From Polyodon spathula (lineage: Eukaryota; Chordata; Actinopteri; Acipenseriformes; Polyodontidae): a stretch of 64,000 bases of DNA. Shown piece after piece: positions 22,818 through 34,950 of the stretch (positions within the stretch are counted from its first letter, which is position 1; every line of letters begins with the position of its first letter). The stretch lies in NCBI RefSeq assembly GCF_017654505.1, contig NC_054549.1:30057854-30121853 (forward strand), given 5' to 3'. The position numbers were made by a program, and so were the translations under genes. A model generated the notes under the pieces. That model saw only the letters and a list, made by a program, of their open reading frames with translations, was not told the origin of the DNA and searched no databases.

Positions 22818-25743
22818 CTTTCAGGAAGGGAGTAGGGGAGTAGAAAAAATGTGGGCTGCTTGAAAGTTAAATAGTATGGGCTATCTGCCCAAGGTTTGGA
22901 CAGGTGTAGATATTGCAGTTCTGAAACTGAAAAGACTAAAACTAAAAGATATTAACAAACCACGATTGCCATTAATCGCTTACCCGAAATAGGATTGTAG
23001 AAACAAATGGAAACGAACCGAACAAGCATTAAAACACTGCTGCTTGGTGTTTTCAGAGAGAAATAAACTGTCAACTGGCTGCACTTGACCAGCCTGTATC
23101 TGTTTTTTTTTTCCGTGTTGCTATCGATGCGTCTCTGTTAGATCTCATCAAAGTGTCTACTCTTCATTTCCCCTTGAATGAAGCTCCCTGCCACCCAGAA
23201 GCTAATTGATCTCATCTGGGCTGACAGCGCATTGAACTTGCCACCTCCCGTCGCCCTGATTTATGCTCGTGCACGCTCTGCGAGTGAAGAGTCTATTCCT
23301 GACGGACAGATAATCGGCCACAGTAATAACAGTCCTGCCTGTGTAAGAGGCACAGAAAAAATACTCTGTGTGAAATTTGAATGACTTCCGGTGGGGAACA
23401 TTTCACTCCTCAAGAAGTTTCCTTTCTGGCGCTCGGAGTTGTGTTGCTGATTGTTGATGGGGTCAGAAGGTTGCTTTCACTGTTAGGCCAGGTGGCCAGA
23501 CTTTTTGTATGTTGTCATGCTCAGTCTATTGTGTGCCAGCTGTGGCTGTACAGTCTGTGAGCCAGAAGTTTTGCCTGTTTTTGAATTATTATAAACACTA
23601 TAATGTTGGTTGCTTAACACTAGTTCTCTGGCAGGGAAGCTTTTGTGATTAAGGTTTTGTGATGTTTAGTTACACATAATACAAACTTTCTATTGAAGAG
23701 ATGTGCAGAAAATGTATTGACACCTTTCCTATTATTCTCTCTGTAAAGATCACAGTGCCACAATAATCGTTTATACTCGCTGAGACTGTGCAGGAATATG
23801 AACAGAATACAGTTAGTTGCTGAAAATGAATGCTTTGTAATGGGTGTTATGGTTCCTTCTCACATATTAAACTGTATAAATTTGTCTCTGGGAAATTTGT
23901 GTTTTTTATAAATTTAATTTGTGAGCAGTTTACCAAAGCCTTACTATATATAAATGGTCTCCGCTAAGGGATACTATTATCTGACAAAAAAGAGTTTCGC
24001 AATGTGTGCTAGTGGTGATTCACTACTCTATCAAGGGCCATGCTTCGTGCTGTGGAATGCTTCAATGGTGACTGATCAGTTGAGTTGAATCTCTGTGGGA
24101 GGTGAGAAAACACTCCTGAGAACCGACTTGTTAAAAAAAAAAAAGTATCGTATAAGAGATAGTCTTCACTAGTTTTTATTTTAGCAACAGCCTTTAACAT
24201 TTGCAAGTTTTTTTACCCTGAGTTTAAGTCCATTGGGCCATGTCCAGAACCTGCTTATATAGCTTGGACATCACGGGTTAAGCCAGAACATATTGTCATG
24301 AAGTTTAGTCAGGACCCCACAATATCTGTCCCATTTAAGGTATTACGTCTCCACCACATCTTCCTAGTCCTGACCTTGCTCACTTTTGAGATCAGAAAGG
24401 TGATATGTCTGCATCTGACATTACCTTATAAGGTCAGAGATTCAGAGGTTTTATTGTGTGCGCTTGTCCTCTGCTGACTTGTCTAGCCACAGATGCAAAC
24501 AGTCATTACTCTCTAAAATGATCAGACAGACAGAAGATTGTCTTACCGGATTGTGAAACATGAGAATTAGTGGTAGCAGAATCTACAATGTCAATGATGA
24601 TGTTAAGAACACTTATTCTGATGCATTGGCTTTGGAGAACCTGTTTTGTAGTGTTGATTTGATCATCCTGAGATTCAGGAGTGTGTTTTAACTGTACTTG
24701 TACTAATGGTAATCTCTACATTACTAATGTCCCAGAAGTGCAGCATTGGGTCATAAAAAAACAATTAAAGTGGTGTTATGAGTCTGCTAATGAAGAATGA
24801 CCTCCACAGCCTGGTCTCTTAACAGTAGGGGAATCATGCGCTTTATTTCTCAACAAATGCTCATAACTACATTAAAGGAATAACCAGAGAAATAAAAAGG
24901 CCCTTAAAGTTAAAATGACCTGAGCAGGGATGCTGCAAGTCAAGGACAAAATACAAGTTTGGAAACTTTATACCACTAGTGTTTAGTACAGGATTTATTT
25001 TTTCTAGGTATTTTTTTGTTTTTTATTTATAAACTTTCATTATGTATTCCATTTTATTTAACGGTTCAAAAACATTCTGAACCCCCCCACCCCCCCCACC
25101 CCAAAAAAAAAAAAAAAACCTGAATGTGTGGAGATGCTCGTGTGTTTAGAAATGTTGCTTTATAAGACAAAGCTGGGCCATATCTGCTTTGGAGCTCTAC
25201 TGTAGCTGTGTGTTAAGTATTGTCCTACTTGTCCAGCATTTGAGTAGCCCAATCCTCAACAAGGAGTCCCTTCTCACCATCTTGTGGGCTTAGTGTTCTC
25301 TGTAATGGAGCATGTGCTGCCTTGAAAGAGATTTATTGTGAAGAATTCAGTTTTATTCATGTATGTTCAAAAAAACCTCACTCACAGATGATTTTAAAAT
25401 GAATTGTCGCTGCTTCTACGTTTTGCAAGTAACCTTTTCACTTGAAAAATCTGCAATTAGGTAGAACACTGAAGCCTGCGGCCTTCGTTTTCCTTTTCGA
25501 TTCCTCCAATGCTCTTATTTAAAACTTTATATTATGTCATATTATTGAAGTAAGGGAACATCAAAATACATGTTACATTAACAGCCAGTGATAGCATGCA
25601 TTTTCATCTGAAGGAAATTACTTGGATTTGGAATATGTAGCCTGACCTTTTTCCACTGTAATCTTGAAATTTCTGTGCACCAGAGAACCTTATATGCAGA
25701 GAGGGCCAAACTAACATTGGTGTTTTGCATAGGTTTATATATA
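22818..25743. other. TEX264 intron 1, possible conserved non-coding patch near 23.15-23.45 kb
   Basis: No exon or named transposon was recognised. The stretch 23150-23450 is GC-richer and non-repetitive. A C-run followed by an A-run lies at 25082-25120. Confidence 0.4.
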
Positions 25744-27118
25744 CAGTACTGTGCAAAAGTTTTAGGCCAGTGTGAAAAAATGCTGTAAAGTAAGAATGCT
25801 TTCAAAAATAGACATGTTAATAGTTTATATTTATCAATTAACAAAATGCAAAGTGAGTGAACAGAAGAAAAATCTACATCAAATCCATATTTGGTGTGAC
25901 CACCCTTTGCCTTCAAAACAGCATCAGTTCTTCTAGGTACACTTGCACAAAGTCAGGGATTTTGTAGGCATATAGTCAGGTGTATGATTAAACAGTTATA
26001 CCAAACAGGTGCTAATGATCATCAATTCAATATGTAGGTTGAAACACAATCATTAACTGAACAAGAAACAACTGTGTTGGAGAAATGAAACTGGGTGAGG
26101 AACAGCCAAACTCAGCTAACAAGGTGAGGTTGCTGAAGACAGTTTACTCTCAAAAGTCATACACCATGGCAAGACTGCGCACAGAAACAAGACACAAGGT
26201 AGTTATACTGCATCAGCAAGGTCTCTCCCAGGCAGAAATTTCAAGGCAGACAGGGGTTTCCAGATGTGCTGTCCAAGCTCCTTTGATGAAGCACAAAGAA
26301 ACGGGCAACGTTGAGGACCGTAGACGCAGTGATCGGCCAAGGAAACTTACTGTAGCAGATGAAAGACACATCATGCTTACTTCCCTTCACAATCGGAAGA
26401 TGTCCAGCAATGCCATCAGCTCAGAATTGGCAGAAAACAGTGGCACCCTGGTACACCCATCTACTGTCCGGAGAAGTCTGGTGAGAAGTGGCCTTCATGC
26501 AAGACTTGCGGCCAAAAAGCCATACCTCCGACGTGGAAACAAGGCCAAGTGACTCAACTATGCATGAAAACACAGGAACTGGGGTGCAGAAAAATGGCAG
26601 CAGGTGCTCTGGACTGATGAGTCAAAATTTGAAATGTTTGGCTGTAGCAGAAGGCAGTTTGTTCGCCGAAGGGCTGGAGAGCAGACCCCATACATACAGC
26701 GAAAGTCATTAAGAACTATCTTCAGCGTAAAGAACAAGGAGTCCTGGAAGTGATGGTATGGCCCACACAGAGCCCTGATCTCAACATCATCGAGTCTGTC
26801 TGGGATTACATGAAGAGAGAGAAGCAACTAAGGCTGCCTAAATCCACAGAAGAACTGTGGTTAGTTCTCCAAGATGTTTGGGCCAACCTACCTGCCGAGT
26901 TCCTTCAAAAACTGTGTGCAAGTGTACCTAGAAGAATTGATGCTGTTTTGAAGGCAAAGGGTAGTCACACCAAATATGGATTTGATGTAGATTTTTCTTC
27001 TATTCACTCACTTTGCATTTTGTTCATTGATAAATATAAACTATTAACATGTCTATTTTTGAAAGCATTCTTACTTTACAGCATTTTTTCACACCTGCCT
27101 AAAACTTTTGCACAGTAC

Positions 27119-27120
<2 letters not shown>
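25744..27120 (+). mobile_element. Tc1-like transposon with about 210-bp terminal inverted repeats and internally deleted transposase
   Basis: The left end CAGTACTGTGCAAAAGTTTT (preceded by TA) is matched by its exact inverse complement ending at 27120. The match continues for about 210 bp inward (to about 25955 and from about 26911), making this an IR/DR-type Tc1 element. The transposase starts at about 26166 (MARLRTETRHKVVILHQQG) with an HTH-type N-terminal DNA-binding region, and runs to a stop at about 26551. The next frame carries the first catalytic Asp (WTDESKFE, about 26606-26629). At about 26712 the sequence jumps to KNYLQRKEQGVLEV, so the region with the second Asp (QQDN-type motif) is deleted. 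The last Glu lies in SPDLNIIESVWDY (about 26770-26808). It is inactive. Confidence 0.95.

Positions 27121-27203
<83 letters not shown>
27119..27203. repeat. (TG)n(TA)n compound microsatellite
   Basis: It directly abuts the 3' terminal repeat of the Tc1 element, repeating the arrangement at 4758-4838. Confidence 0.98.
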
Positions 27204-27206
<3 letters not shown>

Positions 27207-27352
27207 GGTATGATACCTCATATTTTTCACCATAGCATCTATAATCACCTTAATTGAAAGAGATTGCTGTTGTCAAATGCGTGAGAGAATGAAGTGCAGT
27301 AACAACCTGGGCGACAGAAATAAGACTTAATTGTCTATGGGAGCTATATAAA

Positions 27353-27472
27353 ATGGCAGCCCCTAAGCGGGAGAGAAATGCAAGAGTACAGCAATTAGTC
27401 TGCAAGTTCTGTGCAACTTGTTTTGAGACTGTCAGCACTGTGGAGCATATGCGGCAAAACACCATCTGCTGA
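27353..27472 (+). other. Short Cys/His-containing open frame, unidentified
   Basis: ATG at 27353 opens 39 codons: MAAPKRERNARVQQLVCKFC, then a Cys and Glu-His-Met tail ending in TGA. The CxxC and later His resemble the zinc-binding N-terminus seen in some transposase first exons. No family can be named, no donor site was confirmed, and it may be chance. Confidence 0.25.
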
Positions 27473-28651
27473 CAGCCTTTCTTCTGATGAAAGCAACACT
27501 TTAAAGACTGCCTCCTTTGATTTTACCTGTGAAGAAAGAAAAAAAAAAAAAACATTTGAGAAAATGACTTTGAATTCCGGCTCGGTTTTATTTTTTTCTT
27601 CTTTTTTTATCTTTCAGAAAGTCTTTAACTCTTCCTTCCTTAGAGACAGTTTTAGCAAAAATGACTCTCAATTGGAAATTACTGTTGTTCACAAATGTGT
27701 TACTGTCTTCACTCTGACTGATGTAGCTTCAATATACCCTGTGTAATGCAGGCTTCAAAGCTATCAAAGGTATTGAAGCTACAAGCTATTGCATGTGGCC
27801 CTATTCTCTCTTAATGACTTTTGATTTGGATGCAGTTGGGTATTATCCCTCGATGGGAATGCCTATCCAAGCTGGGAAGTGTAGTATTGAGTATTTGCAT
27901 ACATATATATCTAGGCATATACGGTTTTCAAAGCTTGTGACTTTCTAAAATAGGTCTTGGAGTATATGTAAGCTGTGTGTCTCTTCAACTGCCTTTGTGC
28001 CTGTCGCTTTAGAGTTTTGCATATAATTTGAGAATTGCTTTTCCAATTGTGATGCACTTGCAATGGACCTTTGTTAATTGTTAATGCATAATCCTTGGGT
28101 ATATGGAGTGTCTTTATTTTTCCTTGGCACAAATAATAGAAACCTTTTATATGTCTTGGGTGGAACATTGGTTTTTAAATTTAGCTCTCAAAAATTGGGT
28201 TCTGTTACGATTGGTGCCAAATTCAATGTGACACTATTCCTTGACGTGGCAGTTGCAATTAAAGAAACGAAATACAGAGGTAAAAACACATATCCCATCC
28301 AGTCATGTAAGATGGCTGGCTCATTTTTAAAATCCATTGCTTATATTCAAAGAACGGACAATTGTATAAATATTTACTGTATTAGGAAAGCAGTTTGAGT
28401 GGCGAAAAACATACAACACATATTCAAGTCCCACAAACCAGCAGGGGCTCCTCGAACACTTTTTTAAATTTCATTTTAATAAACTTTTAGATTTCTTTTT
28501 TTTCCTTAGCAGAAAAATGAAGTTCCTTTAACTCTTTTTCAGCTTCGAGGGATGAGGTCTTATCCATGATTAACTTAGACCTGTTTTTATTAGATTGCCA
28601 GTATCCAGGCCACTGATGTAGCAGGAGCAGTAATGTTGCTGTGTGTTCCAG
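27473..28651. other. End of TEX264 intron 1
   Basis: No additional exon was recognised before the acceptor TGTGTTCCAG at 28642-28651. Confidence 0.5.
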
Positions 28652-28873
28652 GTGCCTGCGGAGAAGTGCCGCTACTTGGCTGGCAGTGTCCTGAGCGAGG
28701 GTGAGGAGGAGCCCTCCGAGGAGCTGCTCAAGCTTTACGAGAAGTATAGCTTCAAGATCTTCTCCTTTCCTGCTGTCACGCACGTCGTCATGACAACCTT
28801 CCCAAACAACACCTTCCTGTCTATCTTCTTGGCCAATTGGAGAGTGTACCCTCAAATGGGAAGCTACATCAAG
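28652..28873 (+). CDS. TEX264: TEX264, second coding exon (residues 87-160)
   Basis: The acceptor TGTTCCAG is followed by VPAEKCRYLAGSVLSEGEEE, PSEELLKLYEKYSFKIFSFP, HVVMTTFPNNTFLSIFLA and RVYPQMGSYIK, then the donor GTAGGA. The match to human TEX264 is close (VGSILSEGEE, LIDLYQKFGFKVFSFPAPSH, TFPYTTILSIWLA, RVHPALDTYIK), and it forms the second part of the GyrI-like domain. The exon is 222 bp, phase 0 at both ends, and joins the exon at 5528-5785 without breaking frame. The domain end, the disordered tail and the LC3-interacting motif lie in later exons that I did not find before 64000. Confidence 0.96.
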
Positions 28874-31608
28874 GTAGGAGAAACGTTGTTTCTTTGCTAT
28901 AAATAAGGATACATTGATAAAGAAGTCAAGCCCTAAAGTGTATTAATTTCTCCAGTTGGAGAATTGAGAATTAATACTTAACTGATGAAGAAATACATGC
29001 AAAAAGTCAGTTCTTTTCAGGGGTATGCATTTCATATCGCCAGACACCTGGGACAACAAGATTTGTTTGAGGGACAGCAAGTTTTGCTGTTATACTTTGC
29101 CAGTTGGACAAATTATTTATTATTATTATTTATTATTATTATTATTATTATTATGTTTGCTCTGTTGTTAGTAAAACACTCCAGGCATATTTCTAGAGAG
29201 CTACACAAGTTTCTAAGAATTGAATTGTGGAAATCTAGCACCTAAACAAACATTTTAAAAAGTGTTTACGTCCCACCCTGATCACTTCTGATTGGCTAGC
29301 TGTGGAAAAAGATGATCTTCTATTGGTTACAAAGAATCCAGAAATGGCTGCTAAGAGAACCTCTGGCAAGGCACAGACTAATCTTTTAAACTTAAGGTAT
29401 TGTTTGATGTAGTGATGCTACTTTTTTAATACGTGAACCTGGGATTTTCTTTGCAACAATGGAAACTTGATAATAACCCCTCAATCCTATCTGAATTTTC
29501 CTCTAAAAAACAGAACTCTTTTATAAATAAGAAGATTCAGTTTCTCTATTTCTCTATTTGTAACCTTATTGCTCTATTTCTCACACAAATTAAATTTCAC
29601 CTTCGTTTTTCCACAGGTTCCCATTTTCAGTTGCAATGTTTACTACCGTTTCAGTTAACAAGCCCATGGATAATAATGTGCACAGACTGAAGGGCACTAG
29701 GCGGTGGTCATGAGATAGAGCATGCTGTTAAAACTAACACAATTAAACTGTGATCTACATAGGAGTTACAGTGCAATATAATCTAGAGCAGTGCAGACAG
29801 GAATTTCCCTATCTGCCATGCAGCAGATGGCAAAGACTTTATTTTGAATTATTTAAACTGTCTCCGGCTTGTTGTAATTTACACGTCCGGCAGGTAAACT
29901 CAGCACTCTTTAATGAGTTTCAGTTGCTTTGCAGGCGCAAAGCTGCTTCTTTTAATCAGTTCCTCCTACACTTTTTGTGCTACGGAAACTCTCAGCAGTC
30001 CACCATCATATTTATTGTCCGAAAAACCTTTCCAGCACAGCAGGTATCTGTTAGAAATTAACTTAAATTTAAAAAATCAATGTTGTGTTTTGTTTTTTCA
30101 ATTCGTTTACATTTTTTTTTGTGCACAAAACTGGCACACCTTTTGTGAAAATGTTTTCTGGATAAGAAAAGTTGAACTGCTGTAGAAATGCTGTGGAAAA
30201 AAAAAATATTGCAACTGTAACTTCAATACAGTAAAACCAGTGTTTATGGTCACCTGAGCTAACTAGCGGTCTGGTTTACTAATTGCTAATAATAACAGCG
30301 CTGCAAGTGTCACAGCCTCAAATGGTTTAGTTCTTGTGACTCTAGTGCTGCATTGTAACACCTTTCTGATGTGAGTAATAACACACCAGCATGGGTCACA
30401 AAGGGCCCTGTAGTCTACTATATTTGGGTACCATGCTTGATACCCAGGAGCTTTCATTTGGTAACTTGTGGTCTTCTGTGGAGTTCATGTTCAAGCATGC
30501 GAGCCCAACTGCTGATGTGATCCTTGGACGACAACACGGAAATCCCCATAGAGGCGCAATATTAATACAACCAGAAGCTGCCCTGCCTTTTTAAAATTGT
30601 GTTCACATGCTGACCCGTCTTCAGTAAGAGGCTAATTATCCAGCAGGAGGCCCGGTGTTGCAGGTTTACCACTATTAATAATTAATACTTTGTTTATAAT
30701 TGAAGAAAACCATTTTACAGGCTAAGACTATATCAAAATGCTGCAGAACAATACGATAATCTAGTATGTAGAAATATAATGACTTTGCCAAAACAGATAT
30801 TTATTTATATTTCGTTTTTTAATATACAGTACTGTACATAACAATCTAACTGGCAAACTTCATTTGCCACCTGGTGCTTAAAAATCACCATAATTGGCTT
30901 AGTCTTGATAAACAAAAAAAAAAGAAAAATAGTTTGTGAGGCAGGAGGATTGTGAGATTGTAATTAATCAAAGGGGCTGCAAAACTTCCTAAAAAAAACA
31001 AATGTGCTGGTGAGCTTTAATGATCTCATTGTTTCATGCAGGTGGTGGCCCTGCAGGCAAGGATTTTCCCCCAAGTGAGGGCTTGTTTCAGCCTGGCAGA
31101 GCCATCTGCCCTGGCAGACTGCAGGATTTGCAGAGCTGATGTGTGGCACAATTAACTTGATAGAAAAAAGGTTAAGTGCCAGGCTGCCATCCTCTCCTGC
31201 TCTCCTCCGAATCCCCAGCTGTAGCTGGGAACTGTTTGTTCACTGTAAACCACTCCATTGTTATTATTGTTACCATGTTGGCACCAAGCTGTGGTTGACC
31301 TGACATCTTGACAGGGTGTCTTGAATCAGAGATTGCACTGCTTTTGGTAGGACAGGTCTTCAATATACAAGATGAAGCAGAATGCAGTGTTCCAAAATCA
31401 ATTAAAACCGCTGCAGTTTTTCTAAAATAAACTTATGAACTTGATGCTGCTGAAACTGCTGCTAGATAACTTCTTGATAAACTTTCAAGCAGATTGCTTT
31501 GCTTGCATGGGCTACTAGACAACCCAGTATTTGGGTATAGAAGATGTCGACACATCAATAACTCCTTCCTGTCAGAAACTCAATAAAACACCTCTGCTTA
31601 AAAGCCTA

Positions 31609-31610
<2 letters not shown>
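28874..31610. other. Probable TEX264 intron 3, conserved-looking segment at about 31.0-31.37 kb
   Basis: No coding exon was recognised. A (TTA)n tract lies at about 29114-29153. The segment 30990-31370 is GC-richer, non-repetitive and rich in motifs such as CAGGTGG and CAGCTG, which suggests conserved non-coding DNA. Confidence 0.45.
29114..29153. repeat. (TTA)n microsatellite
   Basis: About 13 TTA units with one interruption. Confidence 0.95.

Positions 31611-31659
<49 letters not shown>
31611..31659. repeat. (TG)n(TA)n tract, left half of a split microsatellite
   Basis: A short (TG)n then about 40 bp of (TA)n, ending exactly where the LTR begins. (TA)n resumes at 32147. Confidence 0.97.
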
Positions 31660-31662
<3 letters not shown>

Positions 31663-32143
31663 AAACGATCCTTTCACTTTTCACGTTCGTTGCCCCTTTC
31701 AAAGTAGACCCAGGACACAGAAATGGAATTGATTTAAGTGCTGACGCGCACTTTTAATAAACACCAATCAAATAAATTAAACAAAACAAACAAACACCTA
31801 GCTCCTTCTTGGAGCACTAACTATACAGTCTGGAACCTAACTCAACCAGGACAGCTAAGCTGTTTACCTGTAACCCAAACACAACTCACAAGGTTTAACA
31901 CAGCACTTTACCTTGACTGCTTGGAAGCAGACCACACCTTCTGCCTCCCTACGCACAGCAGCCCTGAACAGACTGGCTGCCTCTCTTAAATACCCTGCAC
32001 CTGGCTCTAATTTACAACTACCATCAGGTGCAGGGGATTACTAAACAATTAAACAATTACACAATTAAACCCCATAATACCCAAATGTGCATTCTCACAA
32101 GGTTTTTAGCAGGGAAGGATTTTAACCCCCTCCCTGGTACCTT

Positions 32144-32146
<3 letters not shown>
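31660..32146 (-). mobile_element. Solo LTR inserted into a (TA)n microsatellite
   Basis: On the - strand the element starts TGTAAGGTACC and ends CGTTTACA (TG...CA, 487 bp). It has a TATA-like GGGTATTTAAGAG about 160 bp from the start and an AT-rich TTTATTAAAAGTG stretch further on, as expected of an LTR promoter and poly(A) region. Four- to five-base (TA) flanks on each side are consistent with a target-site duplication but not informative, because the target is a TA repeat. No internal genes are present. Confidence 0.78.
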
Positions 32147-32213
<67 letters not shown>

Positions 32214-32220
32214 TATATAT
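32147..32220. repeat. (TA)n tract, right half of a split microsatellite
   Basis: About 70 bp of (TA)n directly abutting the LTR end. Confidence 0.97.
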
Positions 32221-34808
32221 AACAATGGTTAATGGACACTGCTTGAAGCTTTTCTGTGAGCTTCAAATTAAGTGGTAGCAGGGTAGTAACAGATCATTGA
32301 ATAGAAAACTATTTTTGTGTTGTACTAACAGTTTTCTTATGTTTGTACATATGCTATCATCACAAAATATATAAAGCAGGAGTTACTTGATTACCCAAAT
32401 GCTCTTTCTTGTGAGCTTAAACCCTCCAGCACCTGTTGTTTTCAGCCTTGAAACGAAAAAGATGAAACATGGATTTTTTTGACATACTGTGTAGAAGACA
32501 AGGTTGCTTGCAGACTCAATTTACCATGTCAAAATACATTTGAAAATGTTATTTTATTACAAATAAACCGAAAATGAAATAGTTTTTGACTTGTAAGTAA
32601 CATCATATTTTAAGCTATTGAAAAAAAGAACTGCCATTTTTGGAGAACATGGGCATATATGAACCTTTTGCCAGTAAAACTGGGTGCTAATATGAAAAGG
32701 GCAGACAGTTGAGGCTGGACGTTATATTTAGCATGTACAGTAATTGGTCCCATCTTCTGTTTGTCCCTATAACATTTTTGTTTGATTTATTTTCTCATTA
32801 AAGCACTGAAACTATTTCAGTGCTTAGTGTTGAAAGAGTCATCTAGTTCAGTATACTTTGTTTGTTTCTCTGGACTGCAGAAGTAAATTTGTAATGCCGG
32901 TACTCACTCTGAACATACACAGAACTAATCAGAACTAATAAACCCTGAAGAAGGACTAAGCATAAAAGCATTCTAACACAGCTGCACAGCTCCTTGACTG
33001 TGCTTTTCTAATCTTAGAACTGCATTATGGGTTCAGTGTCATCCTTGACACAGGAGATATGAGAGCTCATTGCTGCACCCTTGTATGAATATTTAAGTTG
33101 AATTAATACACACTGAAATCAGCTGAGACATTCTGCATTAACTCAATGGCAAATATCCCCCTGCTTCATTCTGCGTACTCCAAGTAGATTGTGTCATGCG
33201 CGGATGAATTAATCAAGGTCTTAAGTGCACTCATTTTCTGATTCACCGAATATTAATTTTATGACCTCTGCAGATTGCAGAGGGGAAACATTTCTGACTG
33301 CAGCACACCTTTCTTTTTATTTTTTTGGAGTGCGTGAAGAAACTTGGATGCATTTGCAGAATCTGTGGGCTACAGATCAGATTTGTTAAAGCGCCCGTGA
33401 GAATGGGCTGTTTGAATACGCATATAACTCTGGGTAGAAGGAAGGTTTTTTTAGAGAGTGGTGAGTGCATGTCATGGGCTACCAAGCCATCTTGTTGATG
33501 CTTAATAATTGGCATCCTTGAAGAAAGTTCTGGGATTAATCATTTTATAAGAACCGGACAAGCATGTGCGAAATCGACTTCTTATTTTATATACTTACCC
33601 TAGGCCGGCGTGGGTTTGAGAATTATTTTGGATAATACTGCAGATATTATACTGCTTTTTCTAACGTGATAGCTTCATTTAAAGCCCTACTTTTGTATTC
33701 CTTATTGTAATTTGTTAAGCATTTCTGACTAAAATCATCAAATTGTTGGTCTCTTAAAAACTCCAAACCTTACACTCAGTGTTAAATACAATATTGTTTT
33801 CTAATTTCACAACACATTGACTTGACATCCTATGGAGAATTTCTATTAAAATAGTCTGTCAAATCAGCGAGTAACCACTTGCTCATTGAACCTAACAAAG
33901 AGTGGCATCTCAACACAGTGTGTAAATAAGTAAAGTAAGGGACCCTGGTGGTTTGAGTGTGAACGGGGGTAATGCTCTCTTTTTTTCTTCAAAAAAATCA
34001 GATATTGCTCATCAGGTTTTTCTATAGAGCATGTAATCCTACAGTAAATGAATGGCTCCAGTGCACTGCATGATGTGGTCAGTCATGTTTAGGAAGAGAG
34101 ACCCGGGCGCTAAATATACCTTCCTATAAATGTGTGCTTTGTGTTTCCGTTACTGTATGTCTGTGTTGTGTTATAACACCCAGCTCAGTGGAAAGAAACT
34201 TTTTCATGGAATCCAGTTAGAATTCAACTAAGTTCTGGTGTTCTAACCCAGGCTCATTGATCCATGTTAGCACCAGGGCTGTACAATAAAGAATGCTGTC
34301 ATCTGCTTAATGCCTGAAACATTTCTCCCCTGCACAGGATTAAGTTTTTATGAGCATTTGTTTTTGAAGGTATCTTAACTGTTGTGATGTGCATGTGAAA
34401 GTGAATTAATCAACACCAACAAAAAAAAACAGTGCTACACATATATGAATCAAACTTAAAAAAAAAAAAAAAAAGCGCAGCATTTACAATAAGTGTGTTT
34501 GACATGCTTTCATGTGTGCATCTAGGTCAGTGCTGTATGTTTATGCTGATAGTCATGTTTCCTTTTTCCAGAACCCAAACATGAGCCTAAGTTAGGCGCC
34601 TTCATAATGCAATCTTGCTAGGTTATTTGCTTGTATCAATAATTCAGTAAACTGCTCCCAGATTGACATAAATGTGCTTTGACAGGTAGAGGACCTTTTA
34701 AATCTAATGATTGACTTATATGTGACAAAGTGATAGACAAACACAAGTGCTATAAATGGCCACAGCATTCTCCCTGGTGGCATCAGCTGTGGATATAGCA
34801 GCAAGAGG
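32221..34808. other. Probable TEX264 intron 3, no recognised gene
   Basis: No exon was recognised. The segment 33160-33540 is non-repetitive, contains TAATTAATC-type homeodomain words and may be conserved non-coding DNA. Confidence 0.4.
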
Positions 34809-34950
34809 TTTTCTGCGCTCTGTGCTATGATAGCATTACTCTGTTTTCTGGACTCTGTGCTATGACAGCATTACTCTGTTTTCTGCACTCTGTGTTATGA
34901 CAGCATTACTCTGTGTTTTCTTCGCTCCATGCTATGATAGCATGTTCTGA
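34809..34950. repeat. 35-bp tandem repeat, about four copies
   Basis: Units begin TTTTCTGCGCTCTGTGCTAT and end GCATTACTCTG. Copies start at 34809, 34844 and 34879, with a fourth, more diverged copy from about 34916. Each differs by a few bases. Confidence 0.92.

Noticed and set aside
34809..34950. CRISPR-like array
   Set aside because: Repeats are head-to-tail tandem units without unique spacers, in a vertebrate genome.
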